NCBI GenBank assembly: GCA_003663355.1
Contig: QMZV01000048.1
Location: forward strand, 1-5,139
Direction: 5' to 3'
DNA: 5,139 nt
DNA from: Candidatus Aenigmatarchaeota archaeon
GTDB lineage: Archaea; Aenigmatarchaeota; Aenigmatarchaeia; QMZS01
Every line of letters begins with the position of its first letter. The first letter of the stretch is position 1. The notes under the pieces are model-generated. The model had not been told where the DNA came from. It saw only the letters and a list, made by a program, of their open reading frames with translations, and did no database searches. The translations under genes were made by a program, and so were the position numbers. Positions 1-5,139 of this stretch are shown piece after piece.

Positions 1-471
1 ACAAAATCTGATTTAATCACAAGAGATATTGATTTGTTTAAACGCTTCAAAAACATAGAGTTAGGATTGACTATAACAACACTAAATGAAAATATTAAAA
101 AAGTATTTGAGCCGTTTTCTCCAAGTTCAGATGCAAGATTGGAAGCTTTGAAGAAATTGAAACAAGAAGGTTTTTATACATATGTTTTTGTTGGCCCAAT
201 ACTCCCTTACTTAACTAATTTAGAACAGATTTTTAAAGAAATATCTCCATTTGTTGACCATTTATCATTTGAAGATTTGAATCTGAATCCATGCAGAAAA
301 GAAGTTTTTGAAGCAATAAAAAAGAACTTTCCTGAATTGGAAAATAAATATAAAAAATTATCAGAGGAATTTTGGTTTGAAAAAGAAAAGGAAATTAGAA
401 ATTTGGGTGAAAAATATGATAAACCAGTTAAAATTTACTTTAAACATACAGGATCTCTAAAGTTCAAATAG
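1..471 (+). CDS. Radical SAM protein, spore-photolyase-like (SplB/COG1533) family, C-terminal part
   Basis: This is the C-terminal end (156 codons plus TAG) of a radical SAM enzyme; the N-terminus lies left of the window. The frame is open from base 1 and begins TKSDLITRDIDLFKRF, which matches the family's conserved strand reading roughly 'TKS.LI.RDIDLL'. It continues with the barrel-like segments LGLTITTLNE, a glutamate/proline turn (EPFSPSSDARLEAL, where the family commonly has EP..P....R), a VFVGPILPYLTN strand-loop and a loop around FEDLNLNP. The CxxxCxxC motif that binds the 4Fe-4S cluster would be upstream and is not visible. The TTG at base 34 gives an apparent start but lies inside the conserved motif, so it is not the real start. 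Family known functions include DNA photoproduct repair, but most archaeal COG1533 members have no proven substrate, so only the family is assigned. It is separated from the ribosomal genes by 163 bases and probably belongs to a different transcript. Confidence 0.87.
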   Translation, partial: TKSDLITRDIDLFKRFKNIELGLTITTLNENIKKVFEPFSPSSDARLEALKKLKQEGFYTYVFVGPILPYLTNLEQIFKEISPFVDHLSFEDLNLNPCRKEVFEAIKKNFPELENKYKKLSEEFWFEKEKEIRNLGEKYDKPVKIYFKHTGSLKFK

Positions 472-574
472 GTTTGACTCAGTGAATTCTCAGATTTGCT
501 TCAGTGTTATTGGACTTAGACAAAGAAGCTATGTAGCTCGCTTTAGCCAAAATTTGCTCTTTCAAGCAAACTTA
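469..574 (+). other. Possible structured RNA in the gap before L1
   Basis: This non-coding stretch differs from its surroundings. Bases 472-570 are 37 G/C of 99 by hand count, while 571-634 are 9 of 64, and sampled coding lines here range from about 20 to 37 percent. The ends can pair: 469-476 (TAGGTTTG) with 567-574 (CAAACTTA), seven Watson-Crick pairs and one G-U. Inside, TTGG 510-513 can pair with CCAA 547-550, and AAGC 526-529 with GCTT 540-543. A competing hairpin is TTTGCT 553-558 with AGCAAA 565-570 (6-base loop). The first strand of the long stem includes the stop codon of the preceding gene. No tRNA T-loop, no convincing C/D box pair and no reading frame were found. It could be a small RNA, an mRNA leader, or chance. 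The strand is assumed from the neighbouring genes. Confidence 0.22.
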
Positions 575-582
575 ACATATCC

Positions 583-619
583 CTAAATTAAATAAAAATA
601 AACAACTCTTAAATTTTTA
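583..619 (+). promoter_or_regulatory. Probable AT-rich promoter of the L1-L10 transcript
   Basis: Between the GC-richer block and the L1 start lies a stretch almost without G or C. Two TATA-like segments fit an archaeal TBP site: CTAAATTAAATAAAAATAA at 583-601, which would start transcription a little upstream of the ATG, and TTAAATTTTTA at 609-619, which would give a leaderless or nearly leaderless mRNA. No clear purine-rich BRE can be chosen in such biased sequence. The position, ahead of a new gene cluster and after an unrelated gene, supports a promoter, but which box is used cannot be decided by eye. Confidence 0.4.
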
Positions 620-634
620 ACTTTAATTAAAATA

Positions 635-1252
635 ATGGTTGAGTTGAAGGTGGAGGATATAAAAAAATTAAGAGAAAATAAGAGGAGATTTTGTCAAACA
701 TTTGATTTAGTTGTTAATATTTCAAATTTAGACCTAAAAAAACCTGAAAATAGAATTAGAGATAGAATAAAAGTGCCTCACAAAATAAAGGATAGAAAAA
801 TTTGCTTTATTGTTGATTCTTTAATAGCAAAAGCGAAAGAAACAAATCAAAAAGTTTTGACTAAAACAGAGTTAGATTTTAGCAAGAGAGAAGGGAAAAA
901 AATTGCGAAAGAGTATGATTTTTTTGTTGTAGAAGCTCCTTTAATGCCAATAGTTGCAAAAACCTTAGGGAAATATGTTGGTCCAAGAAATAAACCATTA
1001 ATTCCTGTTTCACCTATGGCAAAAAACCTATCAAGCATTATTGAAGAGTTGGAAAGAACAATCTCTGTAAATCTTGTAAAAAATCCTGTGATTCAAGTTC
1101 CAATAGGAACAGAAAAATTAGAGGATAAGGAAATAATTGAAAATTTTAATGTTGCCTTTGACAAATTGAAGGAAAGTGTTGAAGGAAAGAAAGGTTTAAT
1201 AAAATCGGTTTATATAAAATTAACTATGAGCAAACCGATAAAATTGATTTAA
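635..1252 (+). CDS. rpl1: Large-subunit ribosomal protein L1 (uL1)
   Basis: The 205-residue protein is ribosomal protein L1, which builds the mobile L1 stalk on 23S rRNA and helps release deacylated tRNA from the E site. In many archaea and bacteria it also binds its own mRNA as a repressor. Recognisable parts are the N-terminal RNA-binding segment QTFDLVVNISNLDLKKPENR (21-40), the inserted second domain with DFFVVEAPLMPIVAKTLGKYVGPR (95-118), and the C-terminal return to domain I with SVYIKLTM (191-198). Length is slightly under the usual archaeal 210-220. Two normally conserved glycines differ: the GPRGK loop reads GPRNK (116-120) and the TMG motif reads TMS (197-199). The ATG at 635 gives an N-terminus aligned with the family; no Shine-Dalgarno sequence precedes it. 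L10 starts two bases after its TAA, so the two are co-transcribed. L11, its usual upstream partner, is absent; a radical SAM gene lies there instead. Confidence 0.95.
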   Translation: MVELKVEDIKKLRENKRRFCQTFDLVVNISNLDLKKPENRIRDRIKVPHKIKDRKICFIVDSLIAKAKETNQKVLTKTELDFSKREGKKIAKEYDFFVVEAPLMPIVAKTLGKYVGPRNKPLIPVSPMAKNLSSIIEELERTISVNLVKNPVIQVPIGTEKLEDKEIIENFNVAFDKLKESVEGKKGLIKSVYIKLTMSKPIKLI

Positions 1253-1254
1253 AA

Positions 1255-2082
1255 ATGGTATCAAAGAAAAAAATTGAGGGGCTAAAAAAAATTAATGAAT
1301 TGTTGAAAAATTACAAATCTATTTTAATGTTTGATTTAAATAATTTGCCTTCAAAACAATTGCACAAAATCAGAAACAAATTAAAAGAGGAAGAAATTTA
1401 TACATTGGTCCAGAAGAAGAGAATTTTAGAACTTGGTTTAAAAGAGAACAATCTTGATTTGAAACTTAGCAATCTGAAACAACCTGCGATTATCTATTCA
1501 AACAAAGATATTTTTGATATTGTAAAGAATTTGAGGAAATTAAAAATAAAAAGAAAGGCAAAAGCTGGTGAGATTGCAGATTCGGATATAGAAGTAGAGG
1601 AAATGAATACTGGTATTCAAGTAGGTCCAGCAATAAGCATATTTAAGCAGTTTAAAATTCAAACAATAGTAAAAGAAGGAAAAATTGCAATAAAAGAAAA
1701 GAAAGTTGTTTGCAAAAAAGGAGATACAATAACAGCAGACATGGTTTCTCTTTTTAATATGTTAAATATTGAACCTGTTGAAATAAATATATCTCCTGAA
1801 CTCGGATACAGCGAAAATATCGTATATAATAAAGAGATCTTAAAATTAGATGAAGATTACTTTAAAGAACAGATTAAAATTGCAGCAGATAATTTATTTA
1901 AAGTAACTGTTTACATTAGTTATCCAACAAAACAAAATATATCTCTTCTATTACAAAAAGCAAACAAAAATGCTGAAATCTTGGGTTTGAATCTTCAATT
2001 ACCTGTAAAGGATTTATTGCCAGAATTAATAAAAATTGCGCAATTGAGAGCAAACAAATTAAATAATGAGAGGGGTCAGTGA
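1255..2082 (+). CDS. rpl10: Large-subunit ribosomal protein L10 (uL10/P0), lacking the acidic tail
   Basis: The 275-residue protein is archaeal L10, base of the ribosomal stalk: it binds 23S rRNA and carries L12 dimers that recruit translation GTPases. Residues 1-100 form the rRNA-binding domain (LPSKQLHKIRNKL, 31-43; VQKKRI, 52-57). Residues about 103-178 are the domain found in archaeal and eukaryotic P0 but not bacterial L10, with AKAGEIADSDIEV (102-114), NTGIQVGPAISIFKQF (118-133) and LNIEPVEI (170-177). From about 200 onward is the helical spine that holds L12, including YISYPTKQNI (220-229) and LLPELIKIAQLRANKL (254-269). Archaeal L10 is usually about 330-340 residues and ends in an acidic stretch plus a GLGALFG-like tip; here the protein stops at NNERGQ with neither. 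The L12 gene that normally follows is replaced by a pilin gene overlapping the last 17 bases. The start lies two bases after L1; no Shine-Dalgarno sequence is seen. Confidence 0.95.
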   Translation: MVSKKKIEGLKKINELLKNYKSILMFDLNNLPSKQLHKIRNKLKEEEIYTLVQKKRILELGLKENNLDLKLSNLKQPAIIYSNKDIFDIVKNLRKLKIKRKAKAGEIADSDIEVEEMNTGIQVGPAISIFKQFKIQTIVKEGKIAIKEKKVVCKKGDTITADMVSLFNMLNIEPVEINISPELGYSENIVYNKEILKLDEDYFKEQIKIAADNLFKVTVYISYPTKQNISLLLQKANKNAEILGLNLQLPVKDLLPELIKIAQLRANKLNNERGQ

Positions 2083-2464
2083 AGTAATTGGCACAATACT
2101 TTTAATAATTATAGCAATAATTACAATTTCTTTTTCTTTCTATTTCTATCAAACAACAATTTATAAATCAGGAGAAGAAACAAGAAATGCTGGTGAAAAA
2201 ATTTATTGCAGTCAAAGTTCAAATTTTATAATTTTAAAGATTGAAGGAAAAAATTTAACAATAAAAAATGATGGGGGAACAAAATTGAATTTGGATTATT
2301 TTAGAGTTTATGTCAATGGAACATTGGTAAATTTCACATATTCTTCTGGTCCCTATTTGAATATTGGAAACACTACAATACTAACTTTGAATATTACTCC
2401 AGGAAATAAAGCGAGAGTAAAAGTTATTGGAGATTGTGGTACTGGAGATAAAATTATTAGATAA
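2066..2464 (+). CDS. Type IV pilin-like protein with class III signal peptide
   Basis: This 132-residue protein begins MRGVSEVIGTILLI, the classic archaeal pilin N-terminus. A prepilin peptidase (EppA/PibD type) would be expected to cut after Gly3 and leave VSEVIG at the front of a hydrophobic helix (about 4-28) that packs into the fibre core. Residues 45-132 look like an exported beta-rich domain. It has five N-X-T glycosylation sequons (Asn63, 84, 89, 102, 109) and two cysteines (Cys48, Cys124) that could form a disulfide. The start is secure: an in-frame TAA lies two codons upstream at 2060-2062, and the ATG sits directly before the processing site. The gene overlaps the end of L10 by 17 bases in another frame, so translation may be coupled to L10. 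The ATPase gene follows after 41 bases. It could equally be a major pilin, a minor pilin or a pseudopilin; the sequence does not decide. Confidence 0.88.
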   Translation: MRGVSEVIGTILLIIIAIITISFSFYFYQTTIYKSGEETRNAGEKIYCSQSSNFIILKIEGKNLTIKNDGGTKLNLDYFRVYVNGTLVNFTYSSGPYLNIGNTTILTLNITPGNKARVKVIGDCGTGDKIIR

Positions 2465-2480
2465 TTGAAAAGATTTCTCT

Positions 2481-2490
2481 ATTATTTAAA
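2481..2490 (+). promoter_or_regulatory. Possible TATA-like box before the pilus ATPase gene
   Basis: The 41-base gap between pilin and ATPase contains ATTATTTAAA at 2481-2490, ending 15 bases before the ATG. It could be an internal archaeal promoter giving the ATPase a level different from the ribosomal genes upstream. The gap is almost entirely A and T, so a chance match is likely and read-through from the upstream genes is equally possible. Confidence 0.22.
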
Positions 2491-2505
2491 AAATAAAATT
2501 AGTTT

Positions 2506-3987
2506 ATGTTCGAATTGGAAGAAGTTGCTCAAAGAATGGAAGTTCCAAAAAATTTAAAAAAAACAGACATAACTTATGATTTAATTAAACCTTTTGCAAA
2601 AGCGCACATTTATTATAATAAAGGAGAACTTAGGTATGAATTAATAGAACCAAAATTAAACAAAAAAGAAAGGTTGATGTTTGAGAAAATATATCAAGGT
2701 TTGCTGCAGTTAATTGATTTTTCCCCAATGCAAATTGAAAGCCAGAAAAAATTGATTTCCTATCTTGAAGATAAATTAAAATCTTTATTAAAGGAATATG
2801 GATACAAAATCTCAAGTAAGCAATATGATAAGATAATGTACTTTATTTACAGGGATTTTGTTGGTCTGAATGAAATAGAACCCCTAATGCATGATGATTA
2901 CATTGAAGACATAAACTGTAATGGAATAAATACAGAAATCTATATAAAACACAGATTATTTGGGAATGTAAAAACAAATATAAAATATAAAGATTTAAAT
3001 AAATTGAAAAATTTTATAATAAAACTTGCACAACGATGCAATAAATATATTACATATTCAAATCCATTTCTGGAAGGAAGTCTGGAAGATGGCTCCAGGG
3101 TTGAGGGAACAATTTCAGAAGAGATTAGCCCAAGGGGTCCGAATTTTTCAATAAGGAAATTCAGAAGAATTCCATTTTCACCAACAGAAGTAATATTCCT
3201 TAAAACAATATCTGCAGATGCATTGGCCTATCTTTGGTACTTAGTAGAACATCAGGCGAATATCTTAATAATTGGAGGTGCTGGATCCGGCAAGACAACT
3301 TTATTAAATGTCATTTCAACTTTTATACCAGCTAAAGCAAAAATTGTTTCCATTGAAGATACCAGAGAGATTAGACTCTATCACGAGAACTGGATTGCAA
3401 CAGTTTGTAGAGAATCTGTTGGAGGATTAAAAATAGGAGAAGTTGATTTAAATAAATTATTGAGGGAAAGTTTCAGAGAAAATCCTGACTATGTAATTGT
3501 CGGAGAAGTGAGAGGAAAGGAAACTTATGTAATGTTTCAGGGAATGGCAAGCGGACATCCAACTATGTCTACTTTCCACTCCGAAGATTTAAATTCTGTT
3601 ATAAGCAGATTAAAAACACCTCCTATTAATTTACCAACAAGTTTAATAGAACTTTTAGATGTTATAATTACAATTGTAAAAGTTGAGAGGAAAGGAAAAC
3701 TATTTAGAAAAGTTAAAAAAATTGAGGAATTTTTGCGTATAGATGAAAGAACTGGCAGAGTAGAAACAAATACAATACTCAGTTTTGACCCCTCAAAAGA
3801 CAAATTTACTTATAATTTGGAAAGCAAAATTCTTGAAAAAATATCAATAAATCAAGGAATAAAAATTGATGAAATAAAAAAAGAAATTCAGAAGAGAAAA
3901 AAATTCTTGCTTGATCTTGTAAAGAAAAAAATTTTTGATTTACATCTTGTTCAGAAAGAAATAGAAAAATATTATTTGGGATTATAA
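2506..3987 (+). CDS. Type II/IV secretion and pilus assembly ATPase (GspE/ArlI/TadA family)
   Basis: This 493-residue cytoplasmic ATPase of the archaeal GspE family would form a hexamer under the membrane and power assembly of pilin-like subunits. The N-terminal part (1-115) is a variable region. Residues 116-225 hold the conserved N2-type domain, with the motif LEDGSRVEGTI (193-203) and SIRKF (215-219). The catalytic domain shows Walker A GGAGSGKTT (257-265, Lys263), the Asp box SIEDTREIRL (282-291), Walker B PDYVIVGEVRG (327-337, Glu334) and the His box GMASGHPTMSTFHSED (346-361). All key residues are present, so it should be active. The lysine-rich, probably helical C-terminus (about 436-493) is typical of archaeal members. 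An in-frame TAG at 2500-2502 closes the frame just upstream of the ATG. Genes for pilin-like proteins on both sides favour a pilus or pilus-like role over general secretion. An archaellum motor (ArlI) is less likely because no archaellin or arl accessory genes are seen. Confidence 0.93.
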   Translation: MFELEEVAQRMEVPKNLKKTDITYDLIKPFAKAHIYYNKGELRYELIEPKLNKKERLMFEKIYQGLLQLIDFSPMQIESQKKLISYLEDKLKSLLKEYGYKISSKQYDKIMYFIYRDFVGLNEIEPLMHDDYIEDINCNGINTEIYIKHRLFGNVKTNIKYKDLNKLKNFIIKLAQRCNKYITYSNPFLEGSLEDGSRVEGTISEEISPRGPNFSIRKFRRIPFSPTEVIFLKTISADALAYLWYLVEHQANILIIGGAGSGKTTLLNVISTFIPAKAKIVSIEDTREIRLYHENWIATVCRESVGGLKIGEVDLNKLLRESFRENPDYVIVGEVRGKETYVMFQGMASGHPTMSTFHSEDLNSVISRLKTPPINLPTSLIELLDVIITIVKVERKGKLFRKVKKIEEFLRIDERTGRVETNTILSFDPSKDKFTYNLESKILEKISINQGIKIDEIKKEIQKRKKFLLDLVKKKIFDLHLVQKEIEKYYLGL

Positions 3988-4277
3988 TGAAAGATGAATT
4001 AAAGGGAAGGATTGAATTAAACATGGTTGTAATAATTGTTGTTTTATTTTTTGCTGTTGTGATTTTTCTTTCTTTCTTTTTTGGAATTTGGAACATTACT
4101 ATTCCTGGAATTCATTCTGAGCATGATATACAGAGTGAATGTGCAAAATGGCAATTGGGAGGATGTAGTGAAAGTTTGAATGTAACAGAATGGGGAAAGC
4201 CGAAATATCCAATCCTAAATAAAACTTATGGAACAAATTTAGATAGAGCAAAAGAATTTTGTAATTGTCCGGATTGA
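3987..4277 (+). CDS. Small membrane-anchored, cysteine-containing pilin-like protein (unassigned)
   Basis: I do not recognise a named family for this 96-residue protein. It has a short charged start (MKDELKGRIELN), one hydrophobic helix (about 13-35) and an exported domain of about 60 residues. The start resembles a prepilin signal: a possible cut after Gly7 would leave RIELN, comparable to the QIEL-type starts of some archaeal pilin-like proteins, but this is inference. The exported part has four cysteines in two groups: Cys52-x2-Trp-x4-Cys60 and Cys92-Asn-Cys94-Pro at the C-terminus, suggesting two disulfides or a metal site. Three sequons (Asn36, 65, 78) are present. Its ATG shares one base with the ATPase stop (TAATG), a strong sign of translational coupling, so it probably works with the motor as a minor pilin, adaptor or assembly factor. 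It ends 19 bases before the convergent IleRS gene. Confidence 0.75.
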   Translation: MKDELKGRIELNMVVIIVVLFFAVVIFLSFFFGIWNITIPGIHSEHDIQSECAKWQLGGCSESLNVTEWGKPKYPILNKTYGTNLDRAKEFCNCPD

Positions 4278-4280
4278 AAC

Positions 4281-4292
4281 TTCTATTTTTAT
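4281..4292 (+). terminator. T-rich possible terminator for the pilus genes
   Basis: Right after the last + strand stop lies a T-rich tract with five consecutive T (TTCTATTTTTAT) in the 19-base space between two convergent genes. Archaeal RNA polymerase can terminate at T tracts without a hairpin, so this is the natural place for the + strand transcript to end. In such AT-rich sequence the tract alone is weak evidence. Confidence 0.33.
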
Positions 4293-4296
4293 AAAG

Positions 4297-5139
4297 TCAA
4301 ACTTTTATCTCAAATCCAAATCCCAAACTTATATCCTTATAACTTACTTCTCCCTTCTTCTCCTTCAATTCATAAACAATTTTTTCTGCTCCAACTTCTT
4401 TTTTTAAATTTTCTTCAAACTTTTTTATAAATTCTCTATCTTCAAGGAACAAAGTTATTTTATCAAGAACATTTAATTTTTCTTCTTTTCTCTTTTTTTG
4501 AATTTCCCTGATCAATTCTCTCAAAAACCTTTCTTCTTTTAATTCTTCATCCTCAGTTAAATCTAAAGTAACATAACCATCAGAGAATTTTGTTCCCTCC
4601 AAACTTTTTTGCCTTATTATTAAATCTTCTTTTTCTAATTCAAATTCTCCAAGTTTTATTTTGTCTTTTACATCATCCAACTTCATTTTTGAAATCAAAT
4701 CTGCAACTTCCTTTGTTTTATCTTTAAATTTTTTTCCGATTTTTGCAAAGTTCGGTTTTATCTCAACATTTTTGTTTTCTTTAAATTCAATCTCTTTTAA
4801 ATTTGAAAGTATTTTTATAATTTCTCCAACCTCCTCTATAACCTCTTTTATTTTTTTAGACCCGTATACTGTTGCTCTCTTTATCGGCAACCTCAACCGG
4901 ATATTTTGCTTTTGCCTCTCGCTGTTTATTGCTCCTGATATTTCCTTTCCGATTTCAAATTTTTCCTCTAAATCCTTATTTATTTTGTCTTCGTCAACCT
5001 TCGGCCAACTTTCAAGATGAACAGATTTTTCAAAAAGATTGGAGTAAAGGTCTTCAGATAAAAAAGGTGCGAAAGGGGCAAGCAATTTCAAAACTTTTTT
5101 TAGGGTGTATAACATAACCTCTCTGACTTCCTCTGATTC
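4297..5139 (-). CDS. ileS: Isoleucyl-tRNA synthetase, C-terminal part
   Basis: This is the last 280 residues of IleRS, which charges tRNA-Ile with isoleucine in the cytoplasm; the start is beyond the right edge. The frame is open through base 5139, so the ATG at 5115 is internal. In order, the visible part shows the end of the anticodon-binding helical domain (LLAPFAPFLSEDLY, then SVHLESWP, the class Ia signature of Ile/Val/Leu enzymes), a linker with INSERQKQNIRLRLPI, the segment KPNFAKIGKKFK, and the terminal domain with DGYVTLDLTEDEELKEERFL, REIQKKRKEEKL and a C-terminal FGFEIKV. The arrangement matches the archaeal/eukaryotic-type IleRS with its C-terminal extension. The HIGH and KMSKS catalytic motifs and the editing domain would lie in the missing portion (family length is roughly 1000 residues, so about a quarter is seen). 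No frameshift or internal stop is visible. It converges on the small pilin-like gene. Confidence 0.92.
   Translation of the reverse strand, partial: ESEEVREVMLYTLKKVLKLLAPFAPFLSEDLYSNLFEKSVHLESWPKVDEDKINKDLEEKFEIGKEISGAINSERQKQNIRLRLPIKRATVYGSKKIKEVIEEVGEIIKILSNLKEIEFKENKNVEIKPNFAKIGKKFKDKTKEVADLISKMKLDDVKDKIKLGEFELEKEDLIIRQKSLEGTKFSDGYVTLDLTEDEELKEERFLRELIREIQKKRKEEKLNVLDKITLFLEDREFIKKFEENLKKEVGAEKIVYELKEKKGEVSYKDISLGFGFEIKV

Noticed and set aside
34..36. TTG as the start of the first gene
   Set aside because: It lies inside a conserved radical SAM family motif, and the frame is open to base 1, so the gene is simply cut by the window edge.
478..506. Short repeats CTCAGTG, CTCAG and CTTCAGTG
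   Set aside because: Three similar 5-8 base words at irregular spacing are too short and degenerate to call a repeat array or operator.
553..570. Hairpin TTTGCT/AGCAAA as an intrinsic terminator for the radical SAM gene
   Set aside because: The stem is short and AT-rich and is followed by CTTAACATAT, not a T run. It is described as part of the possible structured block instead.
472..600. tRNA or C/D-box guide RNA in the gap before L1
   Set aside because: No T-loop consensus or acceptor stem was found. CTGA-like D boxes occur on the - strand but no C box (RTGATGA) accompanies them.
847..1038. Reading frame on the - strand inside L1
   Set aside because: It is fully antisense to a well-conserved ribosomal protein and has no protein features of its own.
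4066..4082. TTCT repeats and a six-T run in the small membrane gene as a phase-variation tract
   Set aside because: The tract encodes the Phe-rich membrane helix in the correct frame; it is short and imperfect, and similar T/C runs occur in the pilin helix.
2630..4096. Three - strand frames antisense to the ATPase and small membrane protein (2630-2815, 3537-3803, 3806-4096)
   Set aside because: They lie opposite clear coding sequence and their hydrophobic, Ser/Phe/Ile-rich translations are what the complement of Lys/Glu-rich AT-rich coding gives.
4661..5117. + strand frames opposite IleRS (4661-5020 and 4872-5117)
   Set aside because: Both are complements of conserved IleRS sequence, with Ser/Phe-rich translations and no recognisable domain.

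Overview
The window looks like a piece of an AT-rich archaeal chromosome, most likely from a small-genome DPANN-type lineage such as the Woesearchaeota/Pacearchaeota/Nanoarchaeota group. The domain call rests on the proteins: archaeal-type ribosomal proteins L1 and L10 (the L10 has the extra P0-type inserted domain), an archaeal pilin with a very short class III signal peptide, an archaeal GspE/ArlI-family ATPase, and an isoleucyl-tRNA synthetase with the archaeal/eukaryotic-style C-terminal extension. The lineage within Archaea is inferred from base composition, compact spacing and reduced proteins; no rRNA is present to confirm it. All three stop codons are used as stops, so the code appears standard.

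Layout. Bases 1-471 hold the C-terminal end of a radical SAM protein of the spore-photolyase-like (COG1533) family, cut off at the left edge. Bases 472-634 are non-coding: a relatively GC-rich stretch that can form a long-range stem, then a very AT-rich stretch that probably holds the promoter for the next genes. From 635 to 4277 five genes run on the + strand, very tightly packed: L1 and L10 (2-base gap), a type IV pilin-like protein (its start overlaps the end of L10 by 17 bases), a 41-base gap, the pilus/secretion ATPase, and a small single-pass membrane protein with four cysteines (start overlaps the ATPase stop by one base). Bases 4297-5139 on the - strand are the C-terminal part of IleRS, running off the right edge and converging on the small membrane protein with only 19 bases between them.

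How the genes relate. L1 and L10 are the core of the usual L11-L1-L10-L12 ribosomal stalk operon, but neither L11 nor L12 is adjacent: L10 runs directly into surface-appendage genes. The pilin, the ATPase and the cysteine-containing membrane protein look like one module of a type IV pilus-like system: a secreted fibre subunit, the cytoplasmic motor, and a second pilin-like or accessory protein. The polytopic platform protein (TadC/ArlJ/GspF type) and the prepilin peptidase such a machine needs are not here and must be elsewhere. The main points for a second look are the ribosome-to-pilus junction, the shortened L10 C-terminus, the possible structured RNA before L1, and the unassigned cysteine protein coupled to the motor.
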